From assembly GCA_019417045.1 (NCBI GenBank), contig DXWE01000035.1, positions 1 through 7,108 on the forward strand: 7,108 bases of DNA. Direction: 5' to 3'. The notes below the pieces were generated by a model, which was given only the letters and a program-made list of their open reading frames with translations, was not told the origin of the DNA and made no database searches. This document shows, piece after piece, positions 5,154 through 7,108 of the stretch (positions are counted from its first letter, which is position 1; every line of letters begins with the position of its first letter). This DNA is from Oscillospiraceae bacterium. Lineage in GTDB: Bacteria > Bacillota > Clostridia > Oscillospirales > Acutalibacteraceae. The position numbers and the translations under genes are program-made.

Positions 5154-6944
5154 CTAAACGGTCATTCCCTCGTAGAGCAGGGGGTACAAAATGGGAATCA
5201 GATTCTGCGAGATCGCCTGTCCCAGCGCATACATATCGGATTCGTCCATGGTGGTCTCCTCCGCCACGGACACCTCACTGAGATCCGCCCCCGGCGTGCA
5301 GGTCTGGGTGCCGTCCATCTCCATAGAGAACGGCTGGCCGTCCAGCTGCATCTCCACCCGAAGCCGCTGCCGCAGGGTGTTCTCCCCTTCCAGCGTGTCC
5401 TCCAGCGAGAGCCGCAATGACACCTCCTGATCGGGCACCGGGAGATCGAGAGCGGCCTCCACCGTGCCCGTATAGGTGGTCGACCCCGCCACCACGGCCT
5501 CTGTCAGATCGCATGACAGGCGAAGGACCTCCGTCCGGGTGCTGCCTTCCTCCCATACGACCCGGAGATTCCCCGCCAGCCGGCCGTCCTCTCCGGCACT
5601 CTCCCAGTGCACGGTCATCTGCACGGGATCGCCGCTCTCGGGCTGGACGGAAAGGGAGAACTCATAGATCTCCTTCCCGTCCTGCCGGTACTGGGCATAC
5701 CCCAGTGTACCCGTCGCAGAGTCGTCCGCAAAGGTCAGCTCCCGCGCGACCAGCCGACCGCGCCCATCATAATACACCACGAACGTGGCGGGCGTCGACG
5801 ACTCCGTGTCGGAACCGTCCCGCAGCCTGGCCGCCACCTCCCGCAACACCTGGCGGATCTCCTCCTCGCTCAGGCTGTCGGCCGAAAGGCCGTCCGCATA
5901 CAGGCCCGCACCCGACTGACCCATCGCCAGATCATTCCACGCCAGCATCAGCTTTACCAGCCGTTCGTCCGTTTCCAGCTTTTCCGCCAGGGCGTCTGCC
6001 ATCTGCCGGCACAGGGCCTGATCCAGCACAAAGGTGTGCGTGGTGCAGGAAATGCCGCCTCTGGTCGCCTTGCCTGTCTGCACTGTCCCGCCGTCCAGCG
6101 GTGTAAACAGGACATCCTCCAGGTATTCGATCAGCATGGCGCGTTGTTCTGCTTCCGTCAGACCGCCGAACGAGCCGTCGGTCAGCAACGCCTGGAGATC
6201 CACTGGAATCCGGCTGACGATCTGTCCGTCCGAGAGGCCGGGAAAGGAGATCCCCTGCCGGCCGTCCCGCTGATCCAGCCGGCAGGTCAGCAGGGAGTCG
6301 TCCCCCACCAGCAGCTCCATCTCTGTGGACGATACCAGCTGCGCCGGGTCCGCCCGGCCGCTCACCCGCACCCGCAGATTCTCAAACAGCTCCGCGAGCG
6401 CCTCATCGGTAGCCGGGTCTCCCGTATCCGGAAGTTCCATCTTCACCCGGTATTCTCCCTCCGTCGTGATCGGCGCTGTCGCCACGGCTTCCCCGGTCGA
6501 CGGATCCTCCTCCAGCAGCCGAATTTCCTGCATCGCGTAATAGCGCGCCGGGCCGTAGACCGCCATGCGCACCGTCGGATAGAGCAGATACCCCGCGAGG
6601 GACAGCACTCCTGCGGCCACCACGCAGATGGCCGCAATCAGAGCCGCTTTGCGCCCCTTTTTCCGGCGGGGCGGCAGCTCTACAGCCGCATTCCCGTCAT
6701 CCCACAACGGCGATTCCGCCGCCGGATTTCCGTCCTCCTGTTCCCGCTCCATCGCCCCGTCGGCCGATCCGGGCTCTCTGCCGGCTGTCACTGTCGGCTG
6801 CATGGCCCCGGCTTCGCCCGGTACCGGCTGCGGCGCCTGCGCAGGCGCCGCCACCTCTTCTTCGGGCACTTTCACCGCCGTCCCGCACTGGGGGCAAAAG
6901 GACAGCCCGGTTTCTACCTCATTGCCGCATTGGGGACACCGCAT
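5154..6944 (-). CDS. Zinc-ribbon, single-pass membrane protein of unknown function
   Basis: From ATG 6944 the protein has 596 residues. The N-terminus is a zinc ribbon, MRCPQCGNEV...FCPQCG, with Cys3, Cys6, Cys17 and Cys20 as ligands. Residues 24-95 are a low-complexity Ala/Pro/Glu/Gly linker. A basic stretch, RRKKGRK (93-99), precedes one hydrophobic segment (about 100-122), so by the positive-inside rule the ribbon is cytoplasmic and about 470 residues are outside. The outside part starts with VYGPARYYAMQEIRLLEE and is acidic, Thr/Ser-rich and strand-rich, with recurrent ...VQMTVHWES... and ...LRLSLEDT... type segments. I do not recognise the fold. Zinc-ribbon plus membrane-anchor proteins of this design are common in clostridia and mostly uncharacterised. 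The reading frame is open back to ATG 7016, but the extra 24 residues lie upstream of the predicted transcription start and lack a ribosome site. It is convergent with the dehydrogenase and has its own promoter. Confidence 0.88.
   Translation of the reverse strand: MRCPQCGNEVETGLSFCPQCGTAVKVPEEEVAAPAQAPQPVPGEAGAMQPTVTAGREPGSADGAMEREQEDGNPAAESPLWDDGNAAVELPPRRKKGRKAALIAAICVVAAGVLSLAGYLLYPTVRMAVYGPARYYAMQEIRLLEEDPSTGEAVATAPITTEGEYRVKMELPDTGDPATDEALAELFENLRVRVSGRADPAQLVSSTEMELLVGDDSLLTCRLDQRDGRQGISFPGLSDGQIVSRIPVDLQALLTDGSFGGLTEAEQRAMLIEYLEDVLFTPLDGGTVQTGKATRGGISCTTHTFVLDQALCRQMADALAEKLETDERLVKLMLAWNDLAMGQSGAGLYADGLSADSLSEEEIRQVLREVAARLRDGSDTESSTPATFVVYYDGRGRLVARELTFADDSATGTLGYAQYRQDGKEIYEFSLSVQPESGDPVQMTVHWESAGEDGRLAGNLRVVWEEGSTRTEVLRLSCDLTEAVVAGSTTYTGTVEAALDLPVPDQEVSLRLSLEDTLEGENTLRQRLRVEMQLDGQPFSMEMDGTQTCTPGADLSEVSVAEETTMDESDMYALGQAISQNLIPILYPLLYEGMTV
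6830..6851. repeat. Perfect 22-bp GC palindrome inside the linker-coding part of the zinc-ribbon gene
   Basis: The left arm GCGGCGCCTGC (6830-6840) is exactly the reverse complement of the right arm GCAGGCGCCGC (6841-6851), with no spacer. It codes for part of the Ala/Pro/Gln-rich linker. Alternating Ala and Pro/Gln codons (GCG, CCT, CAG) can give such symmetry by chance, so a function is uncertain. Confidence 0.8.
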
Positions 6945-6951
6945 GACCCAT

Positions 6952-6957
6952 TCCTCC
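6952..6957 (-). promoter_or_regulatory. Ribosome binding site that sets the zinc-ribbon start at 6944
   Basis: On the minus strand GGAGGA (6957-6952) is followed 7 nt later by ATG at 6944, and the first residues from there form the zinc ribbon. No comparable site precedes the in-frame ATG at 7016. Confidence 0.8.
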
Positions 6958-6983
6958 CATTCTGCTGTAATGCTTTCATCGAC

Positions 6984-7013
6984 AGTATACCATATAAAAA
7001 GAAAAAAGAGCAA
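6984..7013 (-). promoter_or_regulatory. Extended -10 promoter of the zinc-ribbon gene
   Basis: On the minus strand TATACT (6989-6984) is preceded by TGG (6992-6990), giving the TGn extended -10 element. A weak -35 TTGCTC (7013-7008) sits at 18-nt spacing. Transcription would start near 6977, leaving a leader of about 33 nt. The spacer lies within an arm of the AT-rich inverted repeat at 6992-7052. Confidence 0.6.
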
Positions 7014-7052
7014 CAAAATTGTATAATTTTTTTCTCTTTTTTCTTTTTATAT
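6992..7052. repeat. Perfect 19-bp AT-rich inverted repeat overlapping a promoter
   Basis: The arm at 6992-7010 (ATATAAAAAGAAAAAAGAG) is the exact reverse complement of the arm at 7034-7052, with 23 bp between. The spacer itself holds a smaller hairpin, AAAATT (7015-7020) and AATTTT (7025-7030) around GTAT. The near arm forms the spacer of the zinc-ribbon promoter and overlaps its -35. It could form a cruciform, an AU-only RNA hairpin, or be a regulator site or the remnant end of a small mobile repeat. Confidence 0.85.
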
Positions 7053-7108
7053 TTATTTTGCTTTGCCGCACGGTTGTTTTTTCTTTTTTTATATCATTTT
7101 ATGCCATT
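7053..7108. other. AT-rich non-coding tail to the right edge, with a repeated T-tract motif
   Basis: No gene is seen. TTTTTTCTTTTTTTATAT at 7077-7094 nearly repeats TTTTTTCTTTTTATAT at 7037-7052, and the same motif appears inverted at 6992-7007. A tiny CCG/CGG dyad (7067-7074, CCGCACGG) precedes the plus-strand T run, so it could be a poor plus-strand terminator for something outside the window. That reading is weak. Confidence 0.5.

Noticed and set aside
5417..6106. Plus-strand Pro/Arg/Ser-rich open frame of 229 codons
   Set aside because: Shadow of the zinc-ribbon gene; composition is typical of the complement of GC-rich coding DNA.
6945..7016. Start of the zinc-ribbon protein at ATG 7016, adding 24 residues
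   Set aside because: It lies upstream of the predicted transcription start and within the AT-rich inverted repeat, with no ribosome site. ATG 6944 has an ideal one.

Overview
The window is GC-rich and densely coded. It carries strong Shine-Dalgarno sites, two TTG starts, sigma-70-type promoters and perfect-stem intrinsic terminators. The gene content (a BcrA/LanF-type ABC exporter, a diaminopentanoate-dehydrogenase-like oxidoreductase, a zinc-ribbon membrane protein and a piece of a phage tail-fibre-like protein) suggests a Gram-positive anaerobe. My best guess is a high-GC gut clostridium of the Oscillospiraceae type, but this is inferred from style, not from a marker gene.

Left edge (1-738, minus strand): the N-terminal 198 residues of a protein with a phage tail/receptor-binding look, running off the window. 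It has its own promoter (738-710). Its leader of about 110 nt contains what looks like a complete intrinsic terminator (683-647) plus a competing pairing, so it may be an attenuator. A 12-bp perfect palindrome sits on the promoter.

773-3946 (plus strand): a divergent promoter followed by a long dyad over the predicted transcription start. It drives a tightly overlapping three-gene operon: a small membrane-anchored protein with an extracytoplasmic domain, an ABC ATPase with an E in place of the Q-loop glutamine, and a six-helix ABC-2 permease with an extracytoplasmic loop of about 240 residues. A strong hairpin closes the operon. The likely job is export of, or protection from, a peptide or other envelope-active compound. 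The substrate is not shown by the sequence.

4008-5140 (plus strand): a 19-bp dyad, then a single-gene unit for a Rossmann-fold NAD(P)-dependent dehydrogenase of the dihydrodipicolinate-reductase-like/2,4-diaminopentanoate dehydrogenase superfamily. It ends in a 14-bp-stem bidirectional terminator shared with the convergent gene on its right.

5154-7108 (minus strand): a 596-residue zinc-ribbon/single-pass membrane protein of unknown function. It has an extended -10 promoter embedded in a perfect 19-bp AT-rich inverted repeat. The last ~120 bases are very AT-rich, unlike the rest of the window.

No RNA gene, CRISPR array, transposase or integrase was seen. The most unusual content is in the non-coding DNA: the leader attenuator at 641-703, the operator-like dyads at 724-735, 804-830 and 4008-4026, and the 61-bp AT palindrome at 6992-7052.
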